Source: Yersinia thracica
Lineage (GTDB): Bacteria; Pseudomonadota; Gammaproteobacteria; Enterobacterales; Enterobacteriaceae
Assembly: GCF_902170565.1 (NCBI RefSeq)
Contig: NZ_CABHXX010000133.1
Span: 1-64,000 of the forward strand
Direction of reading: 5' to 3'
Length of the DNA stretch: 64,000 bases
This document shows positions 54,684 to 63,318 of the stretch, piece after piece. Both the position numbers and the translations under genes were made by a program. Under the pieces are notes generated by a model, which did no database searches, was not told where the DNA came from, and was given only the letters and a program-made list of their open reading frames with translations. The first letter of the stretch is position 1. Each line of letters opens with the position of its first letter.

Positions 54684-55004
54684 TTAAGGTTTATTACCCG
54701 GTAGATAAGGGAAGCTCATCACGTTACTGCCCAGTTCAGAGATCCGAGCGCTGCCCTTTTCAGTTACCGCATCAATACGAATCACTGAATGAAGGGGGAT
54801 ATAGCTGCGGTTAACGCCGGAAAATTCTGTCTTCAATTTTTCTGTTGAGGGGTCAACCAGCAAGGTCGATTGACTATCAAAGACAAAATCTGCAATTTCA
54901 ATAAACCCAAATAAGGTACTTGGGCCGACTTCTCTGACATAAAGCTGATAATTCTTACCATTATTTATAAACTGAATGCGATAAAGCAATTGTTCATTGG
55001 CCAT
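54684..55004 (-). CDS. DUF1820 family protein
   Basis: 106-aa soluble protein, recognised as the DUF1820 type by YRIQFINNGKNYQLYVREVGPSTLFGFIEI and IPLHSVIRIDAVTEKGSARI. Function unknown; no signal peptide or membrane segment. The ribosome-binding site GAGG (55014-55017 on the minus strand) directly adjoins ERIC element C. It is not part of the E. coli yhhL-yhhM-yhhN order as I recall it, so it may be an addition here. Confidence 0.75.
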   Translation of the reverse strand: MANEQLLYRIQFINNGKNYQLYVREVGPSTLFGFIEIADFVFDSQSTLLVDPSTEKLKTEFSGVNRSYIPLHSVIRIDAVTEKGSARISELGSNVMSFPYLPGNKP

Positions 55005-55017
55005 GTGCTATTGCCTC

Positions 55018-55144
55018 TATACCCGTCATACTTCAAGCTGCATGTGTGTTGGCTGCTCTCTCTCACCCGAATCATTGACTGATGTCAACTCATCGGGACT
55101 CTCTCGCTTGCCGCCTTCCTGCAACTCGAATTATTTAGGGTTTA
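55018..55144. repeat. ERIC element C
   Basis: 127 bp, TATACCCGTCATACTTCAAGCTGCATG to GCAACTCGAATTATTTAGGGTTTA, with GTTGGCTGC and CTTGCCGCCTTCCTGCAACTCG. It begins immediately upstream of the ribosome-binding site of the DUF1820 gene. The following 272 bp up to yhhN hold no recognisable feature apart from the presumed yhhN promoter. Confidence 0.9.
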
Positions 55145-55416
55145 TCCCTTGATTTAACGAACGGAAATCGGCGTTAACATAACATGTGGACCAGACAAGG
55201 CCAAGACTTCAGCAGTTTGCCCCCACAGCTAAATCTGATTATGCGCACTGCTACGCATTAAGTGGTACAAATCATGCAAATCACTGTAGTGCTGCTATCA
55301 CTCTTGGCTTCCATCCCTTACACTTAATTGATGTATTCTCAGAGTCATTGGCGTTGCGGATTATCATTACAACACAGGTACTTTCACTGAAACCTGTATA
55401 GAAAAAAGGATAAATA

Positions 55417-56043
55417 ATGAGCTGGCCATTCCTTGCCGTATTCTTTTCTGGTTGGTTGTTTGTCGATGCAACTTACCGAGGCCCACGCTGGCAACGTTGG
55501 GTATTCAAACCCGTCACTCTGTTACTGTTGCTGTTACTCGCATGGCAAGCGCCTATTCTAGGCCCTGCGGGCTATCTGATTGTTTTGGGCTTGCTGGCAA
55601 CTCTGGTTGCGGATGCCCTATTGCTGCTACCCAGTGAGCGCTTACTTTATGCTCTGGGTGCATTCTTCCTCTCCCATTTACTGTATACCATTAGTTTTGC
55701 CAGTCAGATGACATTCACTCTATTCTGGCCGCTTCCCTTGGTTCTCATCATCGTGGGCGCATTGTTGTTAGCCACGATTTGGACTCGGCTAGATGAAATG
55801 CGCTGGCCTGTGGTTGCTTTCGTCGGAATGACATTACTCATGGTGTGGATGGCTGGCGAACAGTATTTTGCTCGTAGCACCGACATGAGTTTCTCATTGC
55901 TGACAGGGACAGTGCTATTGCTGCTATCTCATGTCGTCTGGCTCCTAAACCGCTATCGTTTTTCTTTCCAAGCCTCTGACGCCATTGTTGCGGGATGCTA
56001 TTTTGTTGGGCACTTCCTGATTGTTAGGTCGCTGTATTTGTAA
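55417..56043 (+). CDS. yhhN: TMEM86/YhhN family membrane protein
   Basis: 208-aa inner membrane protein with about eight hydrophobic helices. It matches E. coli YhhN (208 aa) and the TMEM86 family, whose animal members are lysoplasmalogenases; the bacterial role is unproven. [35 protein letters not shown] contains the conserved D and H positions of the family. Located upstream of zntA as in E. coli. Confidence 0.88.
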   Translation: MSWPFLAVFFSGWLFVDATYRGPRWQRWVFKPVTLLLLLLLAWQAPILGPAGYLIVLGLLATLVADALLLLPSERLLYALGAFFLSHLLYTISFASQMTFTLFWPLPLVLIIVGALLLATIWTRLDEMRWPVVAFVGMTLLMVWMAGEQYFARSTDMSFSLLTGTVLLLLSHVVWLLNRYRFSFQASDAIVAGCYFVGHFLIVRSLYL

Positions 56044-56224
56044 TTACCCCATGACAGCGCAACATTATTTTGTGAAGTATTCTTCTGCAAGGTATTGTTT
56101 TACAAAGAACTCTGCCCAACCGGTTCCAGGGATGGAGCCTGAGTACTCAGCGCAGGATGCGTGATCTTCAGTCATGCCCTCTCTTGCTCTCAGCCCTGTT
56201 TAGTAATTATTCTCATTTACCCTC

Positions 56225-56256
56225 TTGACTCTGGAGTTGACTCCAAGGTGTAGAGT
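56225..56256 (+). promoter_or_regulatory. ZntR-controlled zntA promoter
   Basis: -35 TTGACT (56225-56230) and -10 TAGAGT (56251-56256) are separated by 20 bp, the over-long spacing typical of MerR-family promoters. The spacer carries the dyad ACTCTGGAGT-TG-ACTCCAAGGT (56228-56249), nearly the E. coli ZntR operator. ZntR with zinc would untwist and activate it. Confidence 0.88.
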
Positions 56257-56310
56257 GCAGCTATACCGGCTAAATCCTGTATACCTTTTACATTTTGTCC
56301 AGGAGGCACC

Positions 56311-58638
56311 ATGCATTCACATTCCGAACATCAACATTCAACAGATACACAGAGCCAATGCGGTTGTGGTCATAGTCATGCAAAAAAACAAACCGGTTGC
56401 AGTAGCCAACAAGCAACCAATGACAGCAATAACGGCACAAACTCAGTGAGTGAGCATTCACATCAAGAAGGGGGTTGCTGTAGCCAGAGTCATGCCGATG
56501 AAGGTGACGAGGAAAGCGACAGACTGACTCTCGTGACGCCTTCTGATAGTCAGCGTTTTAGTTGGCAAGTTAAAGGAATGGATTGCCCAAGTTGTGCCCG
56601 TAAAATTGAAAATGCAGTCAGCAGTCTGAGTGGCGTTGAAAATGTAAAAGTCCTGTTTGCTACAGAAAAACTGGTGGTCGATGCCCGTTTAGATATTCGC
56701 CCTCAAGTGCAGCAAGCCGTCATACAGGCAGGATTCAGTCTGGTCGATACTCAGTCTCCCACGGCGAGCAAAAACACTGCGCCAGAATCTCGTGTTCGTG
56801 AATATTTACCAATCATATTATTAACCACACTGATGCTCATCAGTTGGGGAATCTCATTATTCAGCATTCGGCTGAGCGAATTCGCCTTTGCCGCAACCAC
56901 CATTGTCGGGCTGATCCCCGTTGCGACCAAAGCCTGGAAACTCATCCGCTCCGGCACACCCTTTGCAATCGAAACCTTGATGAGCGTCGCGGCTATCGGC
57001 GCGATGTTTATTGGCGCGACGGCTGAAGCTGCAATGGTATTACTGCTGTTTATGATCGGCGAATTGCTGGAATCTTATGCGGCAAACCGCGCACGCCGCG
57101 GCGTGACTGCGCTAATGGCGCTGGTACCTGAAGAGGCATTACTGCTCAAGAATGGTGAACGCCAGCAGGTGCCTGTCGCCAGTTTACGCCCTGGCGATAT
57201 CATTGAAATCTCACCGGGTGGCCGTCTGCCCGCTGATGCGGAATTAATGACCCCATTTGCCAGTTTTGATGAAAGTGCTCTCACTGGCGAGTCTGTTCCT
57301 GTTGAACGGGTGCAAGGTGAGAAAGTCGCGGCAGGGAGTTTATCTGTCGATCGCGCTACCGAAATGCGAGTTATCTCTGAGCCAGGTAATAATGCCATTG
57401 ACCGCATTCTACAACTCATTGAATTAGCAGAAGAACGTCGTGCGCCTATAGAGCGTTTTATTGACCGTTTCAGTCGCATTTACACTCCCGCCATTATGCT
57501 TCTCTCAGCGCTGGTGATGCTGGTTCCGCCTTTAGCTTTCGCCGAGCCTTGGGAAACCTGGATTTACCGCGGTCTGACATTGCTGCTGATTGGCTGCCCG
57601 TGTGCACTGGTCATTTCCACCCCAGCGGCCATTACCTCGGCACTGGCTGCGGCAACACGGCGCGGGGCATTGATTAAAGGGGGCGCGGCGCTTGAGCAAC
57701 TGGGCCGCATTCAAACTGTTGCTTTCGATAAAACCGGTACTCTGACAGAGGGGAAACCGCAAGTCACTGATATTCTGCCAGTATCCGGCGTGAGTGAAAC
57801 TCGCCTGTTAGCGCTTGCGGCAGCGGTGGAGGCGGGGTCGCACCATCCGCTGGCAATCGCCATCATGCAACGTGCGCAACAAAATACCCCCCTGTTGCCA
57901 CTCGCCGAGGAACGGCGTGCGCTGGCGGGTATCGGCGTTGAGGGCACGGTTAACGGGATAGTGGTTCGTGTCAGCGCTCCCAGTAAGATATCACCGGAAT
58001 TATTGAGTGCTGAGTGGCTAACGCAGCTAGATGAACTGGAAAGTAGCGGTAAAACGGCGGTCGCCGTGTTGGAAAATGAGAAATTCATTGGTTTAGTGGC
58101 ACTGCGCGACACTTTACGCACTGATGCTAAACAGGCCATTAACTCACTGAAAAAGTTAGGTATTCAAGGGGTAATGCTAACGGGTGATAACCCTCGCGCG
58201 GCGGCAGCTATTGCCAGTGAACTGGGGATTGATTACCGCGCTGGATTGTTACCTGCCGATAAAGTGCAGGCAGTTATGGCGCTGAATGCGACACACCCGA
58301 CAGTGATGGTGGGTGACGGTATTAATGATGCTCCGGCAATGAAAGCGGCCAGTATTGGCATCGCGATGGGCAGTGGCACTGATGTAGCATTGGAGACCGC
58401 CGATGCCGCACTGACCCATAACCGGCTGACTGGGTTGGCAGAAATCATCCTGTTATCACGAGCGGCCAACGCCAATATTCGCCAGAACATTACCATCGCA
58501 TTAGGGTTAAAAGGTATTTTTCTGGTGACCACTTTACTGGGCTTAACCGGCTTGTGGCTGGCAGTATTAGCCGATTCCGGCGCAACTGCCTTAGTGACAG
58601 CAAACGCGTTGAGGTTATTGCGCAAACGAGATATTTGA
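56311..58638 (+). CDS. zntA: Zinc/cadmium/lead-exporting P1B-type ATPase ZntA
   Basis: Inner membrane heavy-metal efflux ATPase. 775 aa versus 732 in E. coli; the extra length is an N-terminal His/Cys-rich segment (residues 1-70, with CGCGHSHAKK and GGCCSQSHAD) before the ferredoxin-like metal-binding domain with GMDCPSCARK. Core motifs: transmembrane CPCALVIS, phosphorylation DKTGTLTEG, hinge VGDGINDAPAMK, and the last-helix Asp in DSGATALVTANALR. AGGAGG precedes the ATG by 4 bp. Controlled by the ZntR promoter. Confidence 0.97.
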   Translation: MHSHSEHQHSTDTQSQCGCGHSHAKKQTGCSSQQATNDSNNGTNSVSEHSHQEGGCCSQSHADEGDEESDRLTLVTPSDSQRFSWQVKGMDCPSCARKIENAVSSLSGVENVKVLFATEKLVVDARLDIRPQVQQAVIQAGFSLVDTQSPTASKNTAPESRVREYLPIILLTTLMLISWGISLFSIRLSEFAFAATTIVGLIPVATKAWKLIRSGTPFAIETLMSVAAIGAMFIGATAEAAMVLLLFMIGELLESYAANRARRGVTALMALVPEEALLLKNGERQQVPVASLRPGDIIEISPGGRLPADAELMTPFASFDESALTGESVPVERVQGEKVAAGSLSVDRATEMRVISEPGNNAIDRILQLIELAEERRAPIERFIDRFSRIYTPAIMLLSALVMLVPPLAFAEPWETWIYRGLTLLLIGCPCALVISTPAAITSALAAATRRGALIKGGAALEQLGRIQTVAFDKTGTLTEGKPQVTDILPVSGVSETRLLALAAAVEAGSHHPLAIAIMQRAQQNTPLLPLAEERRALAGIGVEGTVNGIVVRVSAPSKISPELLSAEWLTQLDELESSGKTAVAVLENEKFIGLVALRDTLRTDAKQAINSLKKLGIQGVMLTGDNPRAAAAIASELGIDYRAGLLPADKVQAVMALNATHPTVMVGDGINDAPAMKAASIGIAMGSGTDVALETADAALTHNRLTGLAEIILLSRAANANIRQNITIALGLKGIFLVTTLLGLTGLWLAVLADSGATALVTANALRLLRKRDI

Positions 58639-58695
58639 AGCAACTATCTGTTTTGAAGCAAATATCAGTGTTGAACACTGGGGTAAAAGCCCATT

Positions 58696-58950
58696 TCATT
58701 CCGCTTTTGCCCCTTTCCTGACCAAATAGCGATAAGGCGTCTGTTGGGTATCTTGTGCCAGTAATTGGTGATCCATAAAGCGGCAAAAACCGGGGATATC
58801 ACGGGTCGTGGCCGGATCATCAGCAATAATAAGCAGAGTTTGGCCGTCCTCCATATGCCGGACGGCCTTCCGCACCATCATCACCGGCTCTGGGCAGCGT
58901 AATCCTAGTGCATCAAGTGTTTTGTCCGGATCGGCAAAAATATCGGTCAT
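58696..58950 (-). CDS. tusA: Sulfurtransferase TusA
   Basis: Carries persulfide sulfur from IscS to the TusBCD relay for tRNA 2-thiouridine. 84 aa; the active Cys19 is in [16 protein letters not shown], and [17 protein letters not shown] is conserved. Convergent with zntA and divergent from yhhQ, as in E. coli. Confidence 0.96.
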   Translation of the reverse strand: MTDIFADPDKTLDALGLRCPEPVMMVRKAVRHMEDGQTLLIIADDPATTRDIPGFCRFMDHQLLAQDTQQTPYRYLVRKGAKAE

Positions 58951-59117
58951 TGCAGTTCTCTTGTGTGTCAGTAAACAGATTACTAATAATATAAAGTGTA
59001 AGCGAGCTTACGAAGCGGGCGAACTTATGAAGCCGAATAGTTTACTCCGCCGGTTTTTGGGTGCAAGGGGCACAATAACTTTCATAGAAAGGCTCGCGAT
59101 TGCGCTAAAACTAAGCA

Positions 59118-59145
59118 TTGCATTCGTTGCGCAAACGCGTATTAT
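59118..59145 (+). promoter_or_regulatory. Candidate yhhQ promoter with PurR-like half-site
   Basis: -35 TTGCAT (59118-59123), 16-bp spacer, -10 TATTAT (59140-59145). The spacer contains GCGCAAACG (59129-59137), matching the left half of the PurR operator ACGCAAACGTTTTCGT; the right half is poor. yhhQ is, as far as I recall, a predicted PurR target in enterobacteria. Confidence 0.4.
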
Positions 59146-59217
59146 GCGGCGCGTCGTAGAAATTGCGGCACATTATGTTTGGGTTCCCTCACCCCAATAA
59201 CCAAAAAGGTCACATTT

Positions 59218-59895
59218 ATGTTTTCGTTTACTGCCCAACAGCGGATGACCGCTTTGGTATGGCTAGCGCTATTCCATATAGTCATCATTACCTCCAGTAA
59301 CTATCTGGTGCAATTACCGATCGCTATCTTCGGTTTTCACACCACTTGGGGGGCTTTTACCTTTCCATTTATCTTCTTAGCCACTGACCTGACTGTACGG
59401 ATTTTTGGTGCTCCTTTGGCGCGCCGGATTATTTTGTCCGTCATGCTGCCAGCCTTACTTATCTCGTATCTGATTTCCGCCCTGTTTTATCAGGGAAGCT
59501 GGCAAGGGTTCCCGGCATTAACCCGTTTTAATCTGGTGGTCGCCCGCATCGCGGTGGCGAGCTTTATGGCCTATGTGCTGGGCCAAATTCTTGATGTTCA
59601 AGTCTTTAACCGCCTCCGCCAGCGCAGCGCATGGTGGGTTGCCCCCACTGCTGCCATGTTCTTCGGCAATATCAGCGATACCATGGCTTTCTTCTTTATT
59701 GCGTTCTATCGCAGTTCAGATCCTTTTATGGCAGCCAATTGGGTGGAAATTGCCTTGGTGGATTATAGCTTCAAGCTACTGATCTGCATGTTGTTCTTCT
59801 TGCCTGCCTATGGCGTGATGCTCAATGTGTTACTGAAGTATTTTGCCCGGCAGACTGAACAGCAAACGCTAACGCGGGTCAGCCCTGCTGAATAA
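59218..59895 (+). CDS. yhhQ: 7-cyano-7-deazaguanine/queuosine precursor transporter YhhQ
   Basis: 225-aa inner membrane protein of the ECF/YhhQ (vitamin-uptake-like) family that imports preQ0/preQ1 for queuosine. ATG at 59218 with AAGGT 7 bp upstream gives MFSFTAQQRMTALVWLALFH; the longer frame adds 13 unlikely residues. Conserved HIVIITSSNYLVQLPIAIFGFHTTWGAF, FIFLATDLTVRIFGAPLARRII and FFGNISDTMAFFFIAF are visible. E. coli has 221 aa. Confidence 0.95.
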   Translation: MFSFTAQQRMTALVWLALFHIVIITSSNYLVQLPIAIFGFHTTWGAFTFPFIFLATDLTVRIFGAPLARRIILSVMLPALLISYLISALFYQGSWQGFPALTRFNLVVARIAVASFMAYVLGQILDVQVFNRLRQRSAWWVAPTAAMFFGNISDTMAFFFIAFYRSSDPFMAANWVEIALVDYSFKLLICMLFFLPAYGVMLNVLLKYFARQTEQQTLTRVSPAE

Positions 59896-59920
59896 TAGAT
59901 TGCTTAATAATAGATTGCTT
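59891..59920. repeat. 15-bp tandem duplication after yhhQ
   Basis: AATAATAGATTGCTT occurs twice back to back (59891-59905, 59906-59920), overlapping the yhhQ stop codon. Confidence 0.85.
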
Positions 59921-59950
59921 TTAGCATCTAAATAAGGTGCGATAAGGTCG

Positions 59951-60009
59951 CATACCCAAAGTGGTTGGAGTTGCCGTTCCCTCTGCAACCTCAAATCAGA
60001 AGGGGGATA
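59951..60009. repeat. Internally deleted ERIC element
   Basis: CATACCCAAAGTGGTTGGAGTTGC is the left end of an ERIC in the same orientation as element D; after 8 bp follows CTGCAACCTCAAATCAGAAGGGGGATATT, matching the right end. About 70 bp of the middle is missing. Confidence 0.65.
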
Positions 60010-60032
60010 TTAATCATCGATAAGGGATTACC

Positions 60033-60572
60033 ATGCATAAAATAACCAAGTTTCTTGCTGTTGGCCTGCTGGTAGCGGGATTAAGTGCCTGCGATGGCGG
60101 CAGTGATAACAATGTGGGTCAGCCCGTCAGTCTGTTAGAGGGTAAAGTGGCGTTTATTTTGCCGGCAGATTTATCTGACCAAAGCGGGAAAATGGGCAGC
60201 CAAACCAATAACATGCACGTTTACGCCAACAAAACTGGCGATAAAGCGGTTATCGTGATTTTAGGTGATAATACCAATGAAGCTTTGGATGTTCTGACTG
60301 AGCGCCTGGCTGAGCAGCAACGCGCCCGTGATGCCAACCTACAGGTTGTGACGAACAAAGCCATTAAGGTCGACGGGCATCCTTTCCAGCAGTTGGACAG
60401 CATTATTACCAGTGGTGGGCAGAAAGCTTATTCGTCCGTATTGATGGGTAAAGTCGATAACCGTTTGATGACATTACAAATTACGCTACCGGCCGATAAT
60501 CAGCAGCAAGCACAGACTGAAGCTGAATCCATTATTAGCACCTTAAAATTAAGTCCATTATCACTCCCTTGA
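60033..60572 (+). CDS. dcrB: Envelope lipoprotein DcrB
   Basis: 179-aa lipoprotein homologous to E. coli DcrB (185 aa), which phages C1 and C6 need for DNA entry. Signal peptide with lipobox LSAC, Cys20 lipidated; Asp at +2 predicts retention in the inner membrane. Conserved [40 protein letters not shown] and [14 protein letters not shown]. Placed after yhhQ as in E. coli. Confidence 0.93.
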   Translation: MHKITKFLAVGLLVAGLSACDGGSDNNVGQPVSLLEGKVAFILPADLSDQSGKMGSQTNNMHVYANKTGDKAVIVILGDNTNEALDVLTERLAEQQRARDANLQVVTNKAIKVDGHPFQQLDSIITSGGQKAYSSVLMGKVDNRLMTLQITLPADNQQQAQTEAESIISTLKLSPLSLP

Positions 60573-60624
60573 AGCTGAAATAGAATTCCTTAATGGGGTT
60601 ATTGGTAACCCCCTTAAGGATAAA

Positions 60625-60752
60625 AATGCCCAAAGTCATTGGAAACACAGGTAGGCAGCCAGCAAGCAAATCCCGATGAGCTGACACCCGTCAGTGATTC
60701 GGGTGAGTGTGCGCAGCTAACACCCCTGTGGTTTCAAGGATGAAGGGGATTT
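60625..60752. repeat. ERIC element D
   Basis: About 128 bp: CCCAAAGTCATTGGAAACACAGG at the left, GTAGGCAGCCAGCAAGC, centre GATGAGCTGACACCCGTCAGTGATTCGGGTGAG, GCAGCTAACACCCCTG and TTTCAAGGATGAAGGGG at the right. The right end forms the last codons and the stop of glpC. Confidence 0.85.
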
Positions 60753-62047
60753 AATGCTCGTGCCAGTAAGGTAATCGGGTGCTCGCATTTCTTGCTGGTC
60801 GACATCTCAATCTGCCATTTGCAGGTTTCGCAGTCGGTAATCACTAAATCAACGCCACTGTCTTCAATCTGTTGGAATAATGATGCCCCGATCCCTTGGG
60901 ATGTTGCGTAATTCTCTGATTTAAAACCATATGTTCCGGCAATCCCGCAACATTGAGAATCTAACACCACCAGCTCAATACCCGGAATACGCTGGAGCAG
61001 CGCCAGGGTATAAGCCGTCCAGCCCATTTTCTCCATATGACAGGGAGTGTGATAAGCAATGCGCAGGGGCTTGTTTTCTGCCGAACTGTTTTGGGCCGAA
61101 CTGTTTTCTTCTGAATACAGCGGCTTGAGTGGCAATTCCCGCCCTTTTTCTAATAAACGGTAGAGATAGCGAGTCGCCAGTTCCACTCTATCGCGCACCG
61201 GCGCGGTATCGACATCCAGTAAATGCGGATACTCATCGCGCAGGGTAAAAGTACAGCTTGAAGAGGTGGCGACCACCGGTATATCTCGAGTTATTACCGC
61301 GTCAGTGAGGGATTCCAAATTCACCCGCGCCTGTTTTTTCGCCTGTTCAATAAACCCATTTGCAATCAGCGGCACACCACAGCATTTCTCGCGTTTAAGC
61401 AATTGAACGCCAATGTTCATCGCATTGAATACACTGACTAAATCCTTGCCCAACTGCGGATGGTTATAATTGACAAAACAGCCGTGGAAAAATGCCACCT
61501 GTTCCGTATATTGCTGCTGTTTCTCAGCTTGTTTGCGATACCAGCGGCGGAAGGTGCCAAACGAATATTTTGGCAACTCGCGCCGGTGGTCAATTTTCAG
61601 CGCTTTATCCAGTAAAACACGTACCGGTTTTAACCCCGTGACCGCATTGATGACTGGAGCAAATGGCGTCGAGAGAGTGCCCATGAAATCGGTGTGACTG
61701 AGGATAGCATCACGCAGTTTGGGTTTATTGCTGCTGTAACTGGCTTTAGCGCGCTGGATGATGTCGCCGATTTTGACATCTGACGGGCAAGCCACTTCAC
61801 AGCGCTTACAGTTAGTGCAGTATTTCAATGCATCGTCATACAGCGCCGGATCTTTCAAACGCAGGCGCTCACCATCTGGGCCAGCCTGTTTTGGCCCCGG
61901 ATAAAGCGGGTTAACTTTCGCTACCGGGCAATATGTGGTGCAAACCGTGCATTTGATACAACTTTCAAAGCTGTTATCCCGTGCCAAATGTTGATGCTGA
62001 GAGAGAGGCTCATCTTGAGCGCTTTCGTGCTGTGGTAACGCCGTCAT
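60734..62047 (-). CDS. glpC: Anaerobic glycerol-3-phosphate dehydrogenase subunit C
   Basis: Membrane-associated iron-sulfur subunit passing electrons to menaquinone. ATG at 62047 overlaps the glpB stop (ATGA) and gives 437 aa. Two ferredoxin clusters, CIKCTVCTTYCPVAK and CTNCKRCEVACPSDV, and two CCG-type motifs (REKCCGVPL, DSQCCGIAGTYGF). It is longer than E. coli GlpC (396) through an N-terminal His/Gln-rich stretch, a SEENSSAQNSSAEN insertion made by a 15-bp near-duplication (61081-61110), and a C-terminal NPLHP provided by ERIC D. Confidence 0.95.
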   Translation of the reverse strand: MTALPQHESAQDEPLSQHQHLARDNSFESCIKCTVCTTYCPVAKVNPLYPGPKQAGPDGERLRLKDPALYDDALKYCTNCKRCEVACPSDVKIGDIIQRAKASYSSNKPKLRDAILSHTDFMGTLSTPFAPVINAVTGLKPVRVLLDKALKIDHRRELPKYSFGTFRRWYRKQAEKQQQYTEQVAFFHGCFVNYNHPQLGKDLVSVFNAMNIGVQLLKREKCCGVPLIANGFIEQAKKQARVNLESLTDAVITRDIPVVATSSSCTFTLRDEYPHLLDVDTAPVRDRVELATRYLYRLLEKGRELPLKPLYSEENSSAQNSSAENKPLRIAYHTPCHMEKMGWTAYTLALLQRIPGIELVVLDSQCCGIAGTYGFKSENYATSQGIGASLFQQIEDSGVDLVITDCETCKWQIEMSTSKKCEHPITLLARALNPLHP

Positions 62048-63318
62048 AATGTCACCTCCATTGCGCTGACAATCTGCTCTGCCACGAACAATGCACTGGT
62101 CAATGAAACCCCTGCACCGCACCCCTGTTGCAGCGGGTCATAGCCGCCGAGAACCGCGCCAATAACATGCAGGTTATCCAGCGCGACACCGCCACGCAGC
62201 GCCCGTAACCGGTTATCGGTGTTCACGCCAAATTGCAAATAAGGTTGCGGCGCAAACATATTGCTGTGGCTCCAATCTGCTCGGTTTGGCAGTGATAAAA
62301 TATCCAAGTCCAGTATGGGTTCATAGATATGCTCAAAAGTCGCCACCAGCCCATTACTGAAGAAACTGCCGCTCGCCAGCACCATCTGGGCCGCCCGCAG
62401 CGGAATATCACCATGATTGCGGCTATACAGCCCGGTAATTCGGTTCCCTACCAGTTCGGCGCGCAATACTGCATCACCCGGCATGACAATACCGCCCAAT
62501 TGCTGGAAACGACGGCGCAGGGCTTGATGTAAGCGCATGCCGAGCAATGACGGTGGTAATGTTGGCAACAATTGAATTGGTTTGCCCACCGCCGCACGCA
62601 GCGCTTCTAAGGGTGCTGATTCATCCAGCCCAATGCAGGCTGGCAGTAAAATCATTTCCGCTGTTGATGACAACCGCGCCAGTTCATCGGCCAGCGGTTG
62701 CCGGTTTTCGGGCAAATCCAGCACCCGCGCAATATTCACCGCACGGAATTCACTGGGATTATCGCGCAAGCGGTCGAGCGCCGGTAAATGCAGATAATCT
62801 GCTGTAGCTTCAACGCCCTGCTCCTGCAAAGCACTGGCAACCATCTGTGGCTGAAAATCGAGGAATCCTTCAATGCCAATTACCGCCACTTTTTGCCACG
62901 GCAGCGGGCCTTTTAATGGCGCGACGGGAATATCCGACGAACTCAACCACGTGGGGCGGCAGCTGCCCAGCGGGGTCAGGCGCAAGTGATTTTCAGCCGC
63001 GCTGCCGACCAGATTCAGCCCGCAGCGGCTTAACAAGGATTCAGCTTGATACGCAAGCTCGCCCACCGGCCCTGTTTGTCCCATTTTGCTATAAGGGTGT
63101 TCAGGCGCTAGCTCCGCTAAGGTTTCAAGCGCTGAAAGTGGCTGGCTGACCGCCTGCCCATTGGGTAATTTCGCCAACAGATCCAAAGAACCGGAGGAGA
63201 AATGCAGCGCATTTTGACCGGCGCTGACAATCGCGCAATATTTACCTTGCTCGGCGAGGCGGATACCGCAAGCCAGCCCAGCTAATCCACCACCGATGAT
63301 AATCACATCAAATTTCAT
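62044..63318 (-). CDS. glpB: Anaerobic glycerol-3-phosphate dehydrogenase subunit B
   Basis: Flavoprotein subunit linking GlpA to GlpC. ATG at 63318 gives MKFDVIIIGGGLAGLACGIRLAEQG, an FAD dinucleotide-binding start, and 424 aa (E. coli 419); the frame upstream lies inside glpA. Conserved HFSSGSLDLLAKLP and GGYDPLQQGCGAGVSLTSAL. Overlaps glpA by 11 bp and glpC by 4 bp. Confidence 0.96.
   Translation of the reverse strand: MKFDVIIIGGGLAGLACGIRLAEQGKYCAIVSAGQNALHFSSGSLDLLAKLPNGQAVSQPLSALETLAELAPEHPYSKMGQTGPVGELAYQAESLLSRCGLNLVGSAAENHLRLTPLGSCRPTWLSSSDIPVAPLKGPLPWQKVAVIGIEGFLDFQPQMVASALQEQGVEATADYLHLPALDRLRDNPSEFRAVNIARVLDLPENRQPLADELARLSSTAEMILLPACIGLDESAPLEALRAAVGKPIQLLPTLPPSLLGMRLHQALRRRFQQLGGIVMPGDAVLRAELVGNRITGLYSRNHGDIPLRAAQMVLASGSFFSNGLVATFEHIYEPILDLDILSLPNRADWSHSNMFAPQPYLQFGVNTDNRLRALRGGVALDNLHVIGAVLGGYDPLQQGCGAGVSLTSALFVAEQIVSAMEVTL

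Noticed and set aside
59160-59217. preQ1 riboswitch before yhhQ
   Set aside because: A small TTGGG/CCCAA hairpin exists, but no preQ1-I or preQ1-II consensus core could be recognised.
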